Positions 40,125-49,907 of a stretch of 64,000 nucleotides of DNA are shown piece after piece. Position numbers and translations under genes: made by a program. The stretch is from contig CP150557.1 of NCBI GenBank assembly GCA_049487715.1, positions 1-64,000 of the forward strand. The letters run 5' to 3'. How positions within the stretch are numbered: position 1 is the first letter of the stretch; each line of letters begins with the position of its first letter. The DNA is from Pycnococcus provasolii (lineage: Eukaryota > Chlorophyta > Pseudoscourfieldiophyceae > Pseudoscourfieldiales). The notes under the pieces are model-generated. The model saw only the letters and a program-made list of their open reading frames with translations. It had not been told where the DNA came from and ran no database searches.

Positions 40125-40736
40125 CTATTTACATTTCAGCTCTTCGGCGAACGCCTCGAACGTCTCACGCAGCTTATCGACAAGCGCCTTGGCAGCCTTG
40201 ATAGCGCCCGCTTCCACGTTCTCGCGTCCCTTCTTTTTCGCGCTCACCTTCACGTTGGTGAGTTCCATCTCGTCCAAGTCGTCAAGGCTCGCACTGGGTA
40301 TTGTTGCGCTGCCTTCCAGCTCACCCTCCTCGGGCGGGTCGAGCTTCGTCGTCCACTTGAAAGTCACCTCGTAGTCAAAACCTGCGCGCTTTTTTCCTCG
40401 TGAGACGACGATGCTCGCGTCACCCTTTGCGTTGGTCACCTCCTTGACGACCGCGGTCCGTCCGCCCGCAGACGCCTCGACGCCGACGAGCACCTCCTTG
40501 ATCCGCGCCTCTCCCCACGAGCTGAAGTCGCGTTCCTCGAACGTCTGCGCCTTGTTCCACGTCGAGAGGCCTGAGGAGGTTCTCTGCGCGGCGTCTTCTG
40601 ACATGGCGGACGCGTCAGACTCCGAGAGTTTGACGGGCGCAGGTCTCGGCAAGTTTCCGTCACCATCGTTCTTCGACCACCAGTACTTGTAACTGAGGTT
40701 GTTGGAGGCGTCGTCGTCTTCTTCAACAGAAGCCAT
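40125..40736 (-). CDS. Hsp90 co-chaperone, Aha1 N-domain only (Hch1-like)
   Basis: 203 residues. The Aha1 N-terminal domain pattern is clear: NKAQTFEERDFSSWGEARIK (family NxNxWHWxE..x.W...L), GEARIKEVLV, GKKRAGFDYEVTFKWT (family GK...YD....L.W), GSATIPSASLDDLDEMELTNV. This domain binds the Hsp90 middle domain and stimulates its ATPase. The animal-type C-terminal AHSA1 (START-like) domain is absent, as in yeast Hch1. An acidic N-terminal extension (~40 residues) includes SYKYWWSKNDGDGN. The final codons contain AAATGTAAATAG, so a TGTAA sits at the stop. The frame is complete with a good Met. Confidence 0.88.
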   Translation of the reverse strand: MASVEEDDDASNNLSYKYWWSKNDGDGNLPRPAPVKLSESDASAMSEDAAQRTSSGLSTWNKAQTFEERDFSSWGEARIKEVLVGVEASAGGRTAVVKEVTNAKGDASIVVSRGKKRAGFDYEVTFKWTTKLDPPEEGELEGSATIPSASLDDLDEMELTNVKVSAKKKGRENVEAGAIKAAKALVDKLRETFEAFAEELKCK

Positions 40737-41109
40737 AGATGAATGAATAACAGCAAGGAAAAAGAAACGAAAAACGCTAAAAGCTAAAAGCTAAAAGATA
40801 ACGAAGGATCAACAGGATCAGCAGGATCAGTACTACTACTGAGTACTGAGTGTAGTGACGACGACCAACTATTTGGAATCCGTCCGTGTCCGTGATGGGC
40901 GAAACGCGAATGGCGAAAGATCGGCGGAGGTCTGGCGGGAGAGCGCAAAGAGTTCACTGACGGGGATCCCTCGCAGATCACAATCCAATGACTGGCATCG
41001 GGGGAAGAAAACATTTCTGGGAGAATTTCTGGGATCCCGGACTCCCGGTCGTGCATGCACTCGTGCCAACCGCGCGCAGCTCGCGCGAGCTTCGCGCCGC
41101 AAAGCGCGT

Positions 41110-41890
41110 CGTTGCGTGGGTTGAAAGTCAACGTCAACAAAAAGTGTTTCCACCGCGCGATAGAGAACGGAGAAGAGTTAGAGAAAATTTGCGAGTCAAG
41201 TTATGGAACTTCAAAAGATTTGGATATGTCTCGTTGGAAGAGCAAGCTCAAAGAAACAATTTCGACAAAAAATCCGACAAAGCAGGAGATGATCGTGTAT
41301 GCTAAAAAATTCATGATTGGTGCAGACCGAGCGGCGACAGGCTCTACGCGATGTGGCTGGAGCGCTGGACGTGGCTGCACTCGCCGCTCCACGACGCTGG
41401 GTTTTGCTTGGATCCTGAGGAGTACAACGACGCATCATCATACGGCCAAGAAGAAAACGAGGAGGTCATTGAAGACGGGTCTTAAAAGCTAAGCTTGTAC
41501 TTGGGTCACACAATTCGGCAACGCGCTCAGCAAATTCGCTTGAGCGAGGTGGAGACGACGGAGGCACTTCGGAGAAAATGCCGGCTGGACAACTACGCCT
41601 CGAGAACGAGAGCACCGAAAAAACTGCCATGCCGCGCGTTGTTGTTCTCCTCGACAAGACGACAAGTCCGACGACGCGACATACGTTCTGCAAGAAGAGT
41701 GCGACGATGAAGTCGACGATGTTGAAGACGCACGGCAGGACGAGGATGTCCTTGTCTTCGCGCCTGAGGTGGACAACGACGACGACGACGACAACAACAT
41801 ATGTGCAGTACTCAACAATAATGAGCTCCTACAAATACACAGGTCCGTCCCTGGCAGCCTGGTAGCCAGGTCTAACATTCTGTACCAAAA
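41110..41890 (+). pseudogene. hAT-like transposase remnant, frame-broken
   Basis: Coding-like protein sequence switches frame. Up to 41330 one frame reads VNVNKKCFHRAIENGEELEK...IVYAKKFMIGADR. From 41327 another frame reads PSGDRLYAMWLERWTWLHSP, then a HDAGFCLDPEEYN segment, and stops at 41485. The phrase 'LHSPLHDAGFCLDPE' resembles the segment before the dimerisation domain of hAT-superfamily transposases ('SPIHAAAYLLDPE'). A third stretch, to about 41880, has an acidic tail (EECDDEVDDVEDARQDED) in yet another phase. No start codon or intact DDE-type core is visible. Likely an eroded element; assignment by eye is moderate. Confidence 0.45.
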
Positions 41891-42167
41891 AGGTGGTCAA
41901 ACGTGAATCTCACTCACCTCGACGAACCGCGACGCAAGGTCAAAGGTGGATCGAACCGTCCGGCCGAAGAACTCCCCTCCGCCCTCCGGCAGTCCGCCCC
42001 GCCTTGTCCCGCTGCCTCCCCAATCCTAGTCTAAGGTGAACTCCCCCCGGCCGCCGGGTCCCTCTAAAGCTCTCACCTTAACTTTACCACCCCCTTCTTT
42101 CTTTCCCCTTGCACACGTAGCACGCCACCTCACCTCACCTCACCTCACCTCTCTCTCGCAGTCTATC
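41891..42167. other. 5' region of the K+ channel gene
   Basis: Pyrimidine-rich sequence ending in a CTCAC/CTCACCT microsatellite (about 42128-42150) and CTCTCTCGCAG just before the start. The last resembles a 3' splice acceptor, so a 5'-UTR intron is possible. No gene seen. Confidence 0.5.
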
Positions 42168-44027
42168 ATGGCCGTGCACGCCGTCACCTCCTCCACGTCG
42201 CTCAGCGGCGACCCCTCCACGTCAACGCTATCGCGCGTCACGAGGTTAGCGCTCGCTGTGCTCTTCCTGCTCGCGCTCACGCTCGCGCTCTCGGGAGTCT
42301 TGCACGCCATCGAGGCGCCGGCGGAAAACGAACGAATGAAAGCACAAAAAGGACGCGTCGAAGAGCTCAGAGAGGTGATCCTCGAGCGATTCTTCGACTT
42401 TCTCATACCTGCAAACCAGAGCCCGCTGTACTACTCGAAATCCAACGACGCGTGCCGTCGGGGGGGCTGTGCCGCTTGTTTCTCTTACGGACAGGAAGTT
42501 GACAGGTTTGCGCAAGAAACAGACGCCAAGAACTGGTACGGACAGCAGAGGTGGCTCGAGTTGCAAAATAACACGTCGTACGAAGGCTTGTTTGCAGGAC
42601 AACGCATTTACGTTGACACACAACATCCCGTGTCGCACTTCCTCAACGCAACGCACCAGTGCACGGAACACGAAATCACGAAGAGCGTGTTCAAGTGCGT
42701 GCCCATCTGCCACCTTCAGCAGCCGACCGTGACCCAGGTGTCCGCATGTGCACTCGCCAAGAGCTCGCCGTTGAACCCCGTGCTGTACAACGCGGCTTGC
42801 CTCACCTCGTCCCCAGATTGTCCGAACTGCCACTTACTGCGTCGGAAGCTCACCGATCTGCGCAACGAGGCGCTCGACGACAGCCTCGACCCCAACGGCG
42901 AAGGGAAGATGCAGACCGCAGCCCTGTACGTGCTCTTCAAAAAGGAGGTGGAGAGCTATACGGACACGAAGTCATGGACATTTGCATCGAGCGTGTACTT
43001 CAGCACCACTATTTTGAGTACCATTGGTTACGGAAACTTCACTCCAGAGGAACCGCGGAGTCAGATCATTATCATGATTTTCGGCGTGCCGATGATCGCG
43101 GCATTTGGCGTCGCGCTCAAACTCATGTCGTTGCTGATCGTCGACAATTTCGCCGACTCGTTGATCAACATGTGGAAGAAAGTAAGAGCACGAATTAGAC
43201 CTAGACCTAATCTCACGCGGCGACGCGACATTCTTTCCGCATGGAGAGGCATTCTCGAAAAGCATGGAATCGACCTTTCGTCGGGCCAGAGGAGTTTTGC
43301 GGCACTAAGGCCGTCGCTGCTGGAGATCATGGATCGCGTTGGTGCCACGGATCAGATTGTGCGTGGAAGAGGTCAATTCCTGAATTACGCGTTCGAGCAA
43401 TTTGACGAGAATCAGAATGGGATGCTCGACGAATTTGAGAGTGTTGGTCTGGTCATGGAGATGAGAAGTCGCGTGAACCACAACGAAATATTGCTCGACC
43501 AACGCCTGAAATTCTACATTGGGCTTGGAATGACTATGGTGCTGTACTTCGGCGCATCGGTGCTTTTCTGGCATCTTGAGTCGTCAAATCATTGGACGTT
43601 CTTGCAGAGCCTATATTTTGTCTTCATCACGCTCACGACAATTGGACTCGGTGACTTCACACCTAGCCCGAACTTCAGTTCCTACACCGCTTGGTACTGC
43701 GTAACCCTGGTTGGATTGGGTCTGTTCGCATTTTGCTTGAACAACGTTTCAAGTCTATTCGAGTCGACGATCCATGAGGTGATGGCGACTCACAAGTTTA
43801 AGCAAACGACATTGCGTATGGCTTCCATGCTAGACTCTGTCAGAATCATGAGCATGAGCAAATACAGCCAAAATGAGCAGAGGGATGAAAGCAACAACGA
43901 GGAAGAGGCATCGAAGCGTGAGCTGCCCAAAATTACCTCTAAGACGGCATCATCAATAAGGCTTGAACAGCATAAAAGCCGGGAGGCGCCACCTCCACTT
44001 AAGCCTTTACTGGAGATCATTCCTTAA
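42168..44027 (+). CDS. Two-pore-domain K+ channel with an internal EF-hand
   Basis: 619 residues, four membrane helices and two pore loops. TM1 is near residues 25-50; a long ~200-residue extracytoplasmic loop follows, rich in Cys. Filter 1 is TIGYG at about 284 (STIGYGNFTPEE); TM2 follows. A cytosolic linker contains an EF-hand loop at about 412-423, FDENQNGMLDEFE, with D, N, N, G, D and E at the ligand positions. TM3, then filter 2 TIGLGDF at about 490, then TM4 and a ~90-residue tail. These conserved filters indicate a K+-selective pore. Plant TPK channels carry EF-hands at the C-terminus; here the single clear one is between the pore pairs. I start at 42168 (MAVHAV); TM1 follows. TGTAA is ~39 bp past the stop. 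Confidence 0.93.
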   Translation: MAVHAVTSSTSLSGDPSTSTLSRVTRLALAVLFLLALTLALSGVLHAIEAPAENERMKAQKGRVEELREVILERFFDFLIPANQSPLYYSKSNDACRRGGCAACFSYGQEVDRFAQETDAKNWYGQQRWLELQNNTSYEGLFAGQRIYVDTQHPVSHFLNATHQCTEHEITKSVFKCVPICHLQQPTVTQVSACALAKSSPLNPVLYNAACLTSSPDCPNCHLLRRKLTDLRNEALDDSLDPNGEGKMQTAALYVLFKKEVESYTDTKSWTFASSVYFSTTILSTIGYGNFTPEEPRSQIIIMIFGVPMIAAFGVALKLMSLLIVDNFADSLINMWKKVRARIRPRPNLTRRRDILSAWRGILEKHGIDLSSGQRSFAALRPSLLEIMDRVGATDQIVRGRGQFLNYAFEQFDENQNGMLDEFESVGLVMEMRSRVNHNEILLDQRLKFYIGLGMTMVLYFGASVLFWHLESSNHWTFLQSLYFVFITLTTIGLGDFTPSPNFSSYTAWYCVTLVGLGLFAFCLNNVSSLFESTIHEVMATHKFKQTTLRMASMLDSVRIMSMSKYSQNEQRDESNNEEEASKRELPKITSKTASSIRLEQHKSREAPPPLKPLLEIIP

Positions 44028-44161
44028 AAAAGGAAGTGAAATGAAGTGAAAGATTACGCGTACTTTGTAATTGTCAATTATGTATGTATAGGTACTAATC
44101 AAATCAATTTACACAGTAGACAATTCTATACAAGCCGATCGTATGAGTGTTCTGACACTCA

Positions 44162-47100
44162 TCACCAGCTCACTATAATCTTAGCGTGAACATGGGAGCT
44201 TGTAGGTTTAGTGGTATTAGTGGATTGGAAGGCGCCAGCCCCGTGCGAGGCGCACGCGCAGTACGACTTACCAGCCAGAACACCAACAGGACGCGAACAA
44301 CGGCAGACTGGGGCATCGGGGGCATCGGAGCGCCGCACGACGACATCCTTGCCGTTCGTCACGGACCAAGCAGCCACGACGACCTGAAACGACGAGGACG
44401 ATGCAATCACCTCCAACGTACTTTCACACTTCCGAAGATTCGCATGCACGCGCACGATGCGAGACGAACCGCCACGAATCTCAACCATAGCACGCATAGG
44501 CGACAGGAATGTGCGCGTCTGCATCGCGTCGCGAGGCGTCCATGACAGCACATCGGCACTTGAGCCAGGCAAACTTTGAAGAATCTTGGCATGCTTCACA
44601 TCCGACGCATGAAGGAAATCGCACAGGAAACAAAGCCATGAACTCAAACCTGTGTCGAATGCCACGAAGCTAGCGGACAAACGTGCCATGTAGAACCAGC
44701 TGACGGCGGAATCGCCAGAGTAGTCGTCGTAGCGCATGATGCGCGGCGCGCTGTGATATGCAAGGCTGTGCAGGCCATCCTTGTCCACACTTGCGAGCAC
44801 ACCAGTCAGTCCACCCATCGCTGTGCGAAGCAGGTGCATACTATCCTCCGGAGACGCCTGGTACACCTCCAGCAGTGCGTGGGCATTAATCGCCGACCGG
44901 TAATGGTGCAAGCCACGCTCGATCACGCAATCAGGGTTCGCCTCGTTCGTGCACTCCGCTGATGCCACATCGCCATTGAGGTAGTGAGCTCCTTCCTTCC
45001 CAAGCATGTCGAAATCCCAGTATCCTCGGCTCGAGCCGTGGTACGCCCAGTGAGCCACCTCAGAAGTGTACGAGCGTATGAAGGACGTCGCCTCCTTCAC
45101 AAGGCGGTCGCGCTTATCGTCGCGTGCTTTCACGCCGTGGTACAGTGCCCAGCTGATCACCTCCTCAGGACTCACGGTATCGAAGGAGAATTCGGATGTG
45201 TATGCGTACTTCTCTTGTTCCCAATTCGAGAGACGCGACAGCACAATCGACCGAATCTCATCCAGCTCAGAGGGCATGCTCTCAACTTCAAGAAGGCGCA
45301 TGAGCTCCCACCACATGCTTGCACCAATGTGAGCCTTCGAAGCCTGGTTGCACAGATTTGCACGCGATGTGCCGAAGAGCTCGCAGTTCGGTCCACCATG
45401 CTTCATCATCGATCGCACCGTGCCGACAGCGTGAGATAGGTACCACTTTGCGCTTTGTTCCGTCACGTGTTCCGACGACCCTTCGTCGCGCGCCAGCAGT
45501 GCCAGGCTTGTGTACATCGCGATGATCCATGGGTAATTGTAGCTTCGCCAGATTTCCGTGCTGCGCTCGTAGGACCACGTGCGCCACCCGCTAGGCGCAT
45601 ACTCGTACGTGACACCATTTGCGCCAGGCTGGTAGAATAGACTTCCAACCAACGCATGCGTGGTTGCGTTCTGCAGGCGGCCTCCCAGCAGCGTGCGATT
45701 GATGTACGAGTCGAGGCGCATCGCCACAAAGCGTGGCGACACGTGCGCCTTGCCGTACGCCGCAGCGATGCCCAGTGCTGCAACGCCGCTCAGCGCGCCA
45801 TCGTCGCTGAGCCCCACCGCAAAACTTCGACTGCTCTGCATGACCACTTTTCGCGCCAAACGGTCGTACAACTGCACACCATTCTTTCGGCCGAATGGAT
45901 CGCCGTCTGACCCAAGCCACATGTGAGTTCCAAGCGCGCGTACAGCCTTCCCGTACGACAAAGCGAATGGAGGTGTCACGTGGTAGTTTGCCACCGCATC
46001 CGACCCGTCGTCGAATAAAAGCACGACGCGTGCCCGGCCAACCATCCTGCCGTACACTCTAATCGATACGATTTCACGAGGCGTGTTGTCCGCCGCCCCG
46101 CACCAGGCTTCATTTTCGAGCGGCTTCCGCGTTCCACGCCTTTCCACGAAGACGCGAAGCGCACCGCGCGGATGCACCTTGAATGCTCGAATGGCGAGCG
46201 TCGTTGGCTTATACACGAGCAGGCGTGCCGTGGCCATGTCACGTGCAATGGTGAGGCTTGGCACAGCTCTTAGTGCCGCCATGCTCGGCGTGCACGCCGC
46301 CACCGGAACTCCGTGAGCGCGAGCGGCATCAGCGCGGTGCAACTGCAGCGAAAATGTCGCCGTCGCTCCTGGAGGCAGCTGCATGTGTGTGGGTTGCAGC
46401 CATGGCTCGCCAGCGTTCGCCCACTCGTCTTCCCTGTAGGCGTGTGAGTGCACAACCCACTCGTGCACACCCTCGTGCCACCAGTCGCGCTCTCTCGTGC
46501 TTTCGTCCACAGGCCGCCACGCCTCGAGACGCGTTCTTCCGAGCTGCCACGTGGTGCCGTTGGCAAAGCGTAAGGATGTCGCGCCTGGTATCACGGCAAC
46601 GTTATGCCTGCCGTCGAGTCGGCTTGCGACGGCGTACCCGTGTGCGCCACCAATGTAAGGCTCGACGAGGTATAGACCAGTCATCAGTCGGGACCCTTGC
46701 TTGTGTCGCGCATCGTTGTCGAACGGCAGTGGAAAACCAACGCCACCAAGGCTTATGCTCTGCTGTTGCGTGTTGTGCACTTCCCACTGGACGAAGAGGT
46801 TGTATGTATCGTCCTCGAAGCCATATGCGACGTTCACGCCGAGTTGGTGGCAAAGCGAGGCATTGGCACGAGAGGTGAGCTTGAGTTCGTACGAATAGGG
46901 CTGGTGAAGCTGCTGCTTCGCTCGAACGTCGACGCTACCCACTGACGAGCACGCTTGAAACGCCGTTCCGTCCGCACCTTTCACCTTAAGGTTGACGTCG
47001 CCGAGGTGCACGTTCGCGCCACTCTCAGGAGTGAGGAGTATGTCGGCATCGTCCCCCTGCGTATGCGTGTGCGTGGGTATGAGCCGCCTGACACGGCCTG

Positions 47101-47227
47101 TGTGAGTCGCGACAGAGATTTGAAGGAGCGACGTTCCACTTTTGATGTCAACAACGTCGTCACTGTCAGGAGAGGCGTTGCCAGCGTCACTTAAACACAG
47201 CACGTGTGAAATTGAGAGGCACAGCAC
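44162..47227 (-). CDS. Large secreted DUF5695-like protein, glycosidase-like
   Basis: At least 1,021 residues. The open frame contains no Met near its N-terminus: it reads in from a stop at 47366-47368, and the given end (47227) is a GTG. The segment AVLCLSISHVLCLSDAG looks like a signal peptide, so an upstream exon or a base error probably supplies the ATG. Beta-rich N-terminal half, then an alpha-helical barrel-like region with RSYNYPWIIAMYTSLALLA, GYWDFDMLGKEGAHY, CVIERGLHHYRSAINAHALL and RYDDYSGDSAVSWFYMARLS. That pattern matches, from memory, bacterial and fungal proteins labelled DUF5695, related to six-hairpin glycosidases. Function unknown; polysaccharide processing is inference. TGTAA lies ~50 bp past the stop. 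Confidence 0.7.
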   Translation of the reverse strand: MLCLSISHVLCLSDAGNASPDSDDVVDIKSGTSLLQISVATHTGRVRRLIPTHTHTQGDDADILLTPESGANVHLGDVNLKVKGADGTAFQACSSVGSVDVRAKQQLHQPYSYELKLTSRANASLCHQLGVNVAYGFEDDTYNLFVQWEVHNTQQQSISLGGVGFPLPFDNDARHKQGSRLMTGLYLVEPYIGGAHGYAVASRLDGRHNVAVIPGATSLRFANGTTWQLGRTRLEAWRPVDESTRERDWWHEGVHEWVVHSHAYREDEWANAGEPWLQPTHMQLPPGATATFSLQLHRADAARAHGVPVAACTPSMAALRAVPSLTIARDMATARLLVYKPTTLAIRAFKVHPRGALRVFVERRGTRKPLENEAWCGAADNTPREIVSIRVYGRMVGRARVVLLFDDGSDAVANYHVTPPFALSYGKAVRALGTHMWLGSDGDPFGRKNGVQLYDRLARKVVMQSSRSFAVGLSDDGALSGVAALGIAAAYGKAHVSPRFVAMRLDSYINRTLLGGRLQNATTHALVGSLFYQPGANGVTYEYAPSGWRTWSYERSTEIWRSYNYPWIIAMYTSLALLARDEGSSEHVTEQSAKWYLSHAVGTVRSMMKHGGPNCELFGTSRANLCNQASKAHIGASMWWELMRLLEVESMPSELDEIRSIVLSRLSNWEQEKYAYTSEFSFDTVSPEEVISWALYHGVKARDDKRDRLVKEATSFIRSYTSEVAHWAYHGSSRGYWDFDMLGKEGAHYLNGDVASAECTNEANPDCVIERGLHHYRSAINAHALLEVYQASPEDSMHLLRTAMGGLTGVLASVDKDGLHSLAYHSAPRIMRYDDYSGDSAVSWFYMARLSASFVAFDTGLSSWLCFLCDFLHASDVKHAKILQSLPGSSADVLSWTPRDAMQTRTFLSPMRAMVEIRGGSSRIVRVHANLRKCESTLEVIASSSSFQVVVAAWSVTNGKDVVVRRSDAPDAPVCRCSRPVGVLAGKSYCACASHGAGAFQSTNTTKPTSSHVHAKIIVSW

Positions 47228-47695
47228 GGCAGATACGATGAGGTGGAAGGAGCTGGTACTACTGCACCGTGTATATCTTCTGCGACGCGTTGCGCCGTCG
47301 CCAGTGACAGTGACAGTGACAGTGTTGTGTGCGCGCCATCGCTCGTGTGATGAGATCAGAACATGTCAGGAAAAGTGCAACCTCGGGCTCGGGGAAGGGT
47401 AAAATGCTGTACCGTACCACCTTTCTGGTCGAGTGAGCACAGCCAACGGGCACGGACGTGACGGACGTCGGACGACAGGGCGTGTGACGAAGACGGCCAC
47501 GATGCCAGTTCAGCAGGACTTCAGGGAAAGAAAGCGAGCGGGATGGAACCAGGGGTTGAGGTTCGTGGACGAGGCGTATTCTCGGCTGGCATACTTCTGT
47601 GACATAACGTTAGTTAAAAATAATATAAACATTTCCTTTGTAATCGTCGTACCCTAGCACCTTGCACCTACGACAGCTAGAGTAAGTACGGTTCG
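47228..47695. other. Intergenic region
   Basis: About 0.47 kb. It should contain the missing 5' exon or start of the DUF5695-like gene, including a minus-strand ATG at 47339 in another frame within GACAGT repeats. The rest has no convincing gene. Confidence 0.5.
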
Positions 47696-49324
47696 TCAAC
47701 TTCCGCTGGAGCCGGAGATGATGCCGCCGAACGACAAACCGCGACGCCCTCTCGATGCACGGCCGCCGCCCTCTTGTTGACCCAAACCCGCTTGATTCTT
47801 TGGCGTGCCCCACCCTTTCGTCGCAGGGGCGATGTGCGCAGGACTCGGATCCGCGGCGGATGCGCCGCCAGCCGCACCAGATGTCGACGACGTGTCCACG
47901 GAAAGGTCGTGGCGACGGAAGCTAGGGCCGGCTCCAGGATCCGAAGGCTCGGCATCTCGAAGAACGTCATCCACCGACGCCGATGGCACGTCGCCTCCTT
48001 TCTCGCTCGCCGCCAATGGCGGAAGCCTCGGCCGTCCGTCAGGTTGGGCGCCAAGCGGTGGAAGCCTCATTCTTCCGTCGTTAGCGTTGGCCATCGAGTA
48101 TGCGGCGTGTCCCATATTGCCCATCTCGACGTTCTTCGAATCATCTGCTTCACCACGCGGCGACGTGATCCGATGCGGGCTAGCCTCGCCCACGTAATCC
48201 TCATCGGCCCAGTGACTGCCTCTTGAGGATGCACTTTGCAACTCCTTCTCTGCACCCTTAAGCCGATTGACGATCAGGCAGGCTGCCGTGGCGCCGCCTA
48301 TGCCAACCGCACACACCACAACGGAAATGATGATTACCATTTCGTTGGACATGCCACCACTGCCGCCCCCTCTCGCTGATGGAGGTGGGAAGGGCGGCGA
48401 AGGTGGCGAGGGCGGAGGCGGTGGTGCCTGTGTAAATGGCGCCACCAGCACGGACACGCCGCTGAGTTCCCCCATACCCGCATCCTTAAGAGCCTTCTGC
48501 AATAGCGCTGCACTCGATGCGCCGAGCAGATTCGAAGCGGAACTGGCTTCAGAAGTATTTCGCAGCACAATCTGATAATCAACATTCACCGCGGTCGCGG
48601 CGAGGCGGCGACGTTCCGATCCACTCGAGATGCCCATGAACTCCACAGCCTTCTCGTTCATGTCGACGTTACCGTCACGTAAGCGGCGCGCAATTCCGCG
48701 TCGAAATGCCCCTTTCGCGCTGGTGCCAAAGGACGAGAGCGTGTATCCGAACAGCGACACTGTCGACCGGATGGACGCTTCCGCAGGAGGAGGTGAGGCA
48801 GTCGTGGCTGTGGTTGTTGTATTCGTTTTTGGGGCTGTGGTGGTTGTGGTTGTGGTGTTGGCCGTGGTGGTGGTTGACGTGCTTGTGGCTGAGGGAGGAG
48901 GCGGCGGAGGAGGAGGAGGCGGCGGCGGCGGAGAGGATGCTTCTGTTGAGGTGGTGGTGGTGGTGGTGGTGGTGCTATTGGTGATATTGGTGGTTGTGGT
49001 TGTGGTTGTGGTTGTGGTTGTGGTGGTATGTGGTGGTATTGGTAGTTGTGGTCGTGGTTGCATTTGCACTTGCAGGAGGGGGAGGAGGAGGAGGAGGAGG
49101 AGCATTTGGTGGTGGTGGCGGCGGTGGCGGCGGTGGTGGTGGAGGAGGTGGTGGAGGAGGTGGTGGAGATGGAGGTGGACTCAGCACGTAGATTCCGTAG
49201 AATGCCACCGTGGCCGCGGGTGCCGCTGTCGTCGTCGGCATAGTTGAAGTAGTCACCACGCTAGGCGGTGGCGGTGGCGGTGGCGGTGGCGGTGGCGGCG
49301 GTGGCGGTGGCGGTGGCGGCGGCA

Positions 49325-49355
<31 letters not shown>

Positions 49356-49583
49356 GGGTGGCAAGCTGCCGTTCACGTCCGTAGAAATTGGGATACCGTA
49401 GAACGAGCTTAAGGCTGACGAGCTTCCGGCCCCAGGTTTCGCATCTGGAGCCACGGTCGTGGGAGCGACGGTCGTGGGAGCGTCGGTGGAAGTGAGCACC
49501 AAAGCTGCGTGAGGCATTCCGTAGAAGGAGGCGGAGGCGTGCAAGCTTAGCAGCGAGGCGCAGAGAAGGCGCACCCAAGCCAT
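47696..49583 (-). CDS. Pro/Thr-rich type I membrane protein, frame discontinuous
   Basis: Starts at 49583 with MAWVRLLCASLLSLHASASF, a signal peptide. Three FYG[M/I] motifs (FYGMPHA, FYGIPIS, FYGIYVL) are separated by long Pro runs. A globular part follows: LFGYTLSSFGTSAKGAFRRG, SGSERRRLAATAVNVDYQIV, LLQKALKDAGMGELSGVSVL, typical of repeated domains in algal surface proteins. A Pro/Gly-rich stem, one membrane helix (MVIIISVVVCAVGIGG) and a ~190-residue Gly/Ser/Asp-rich tail complete it. The first frame ends at 48975 after an Asn/His repeat, and the second is open from 49105 down to 47696 in another frame. The junction lies in a CCACAA-type repeat, so an indel, assembly slip or an intron is required. 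A cell-surface role is inferred. Confidence 0.65.
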
Positions 49584-49907
49584 GGCGGCCTGGAGGGAGG
49601 GAAAGGGGACTGCAGTAAGGTACTGAACAGGAGGTTGGTTCGGACAGACGAGGAGGAATAGGGGGCGAGAAAAGTCAGGGGGAGGGAGGGGGAACAGGTT
49701 TGAATTTTCAACAACCAGGAAATAAGGTGGGGGGAGGAGGATAATTCGGGTTCGGGTTCGGGTTGGGGTTCGGGTGGTAGGATAAAGTTTAGGCTGTGTG
49801 ACACACGCCTTTTACCTTAGTCTAGTAACTTTACTATTGTTGACCAACTCCACCACACGACACTACCGGTAGTGTGTAGTGCTATGTACCGTGCTTGTGA
49901 CTCCGTC
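49584..49907. other. Intergenic region with GGGTTC repeats
   Basis: About 0.3 kb between the start of the Pro-rich gene and the stop of the RING gene, with a GGGTTC-type microsatellite around 49745-49775. No gene seen. Confidence 0.6.
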
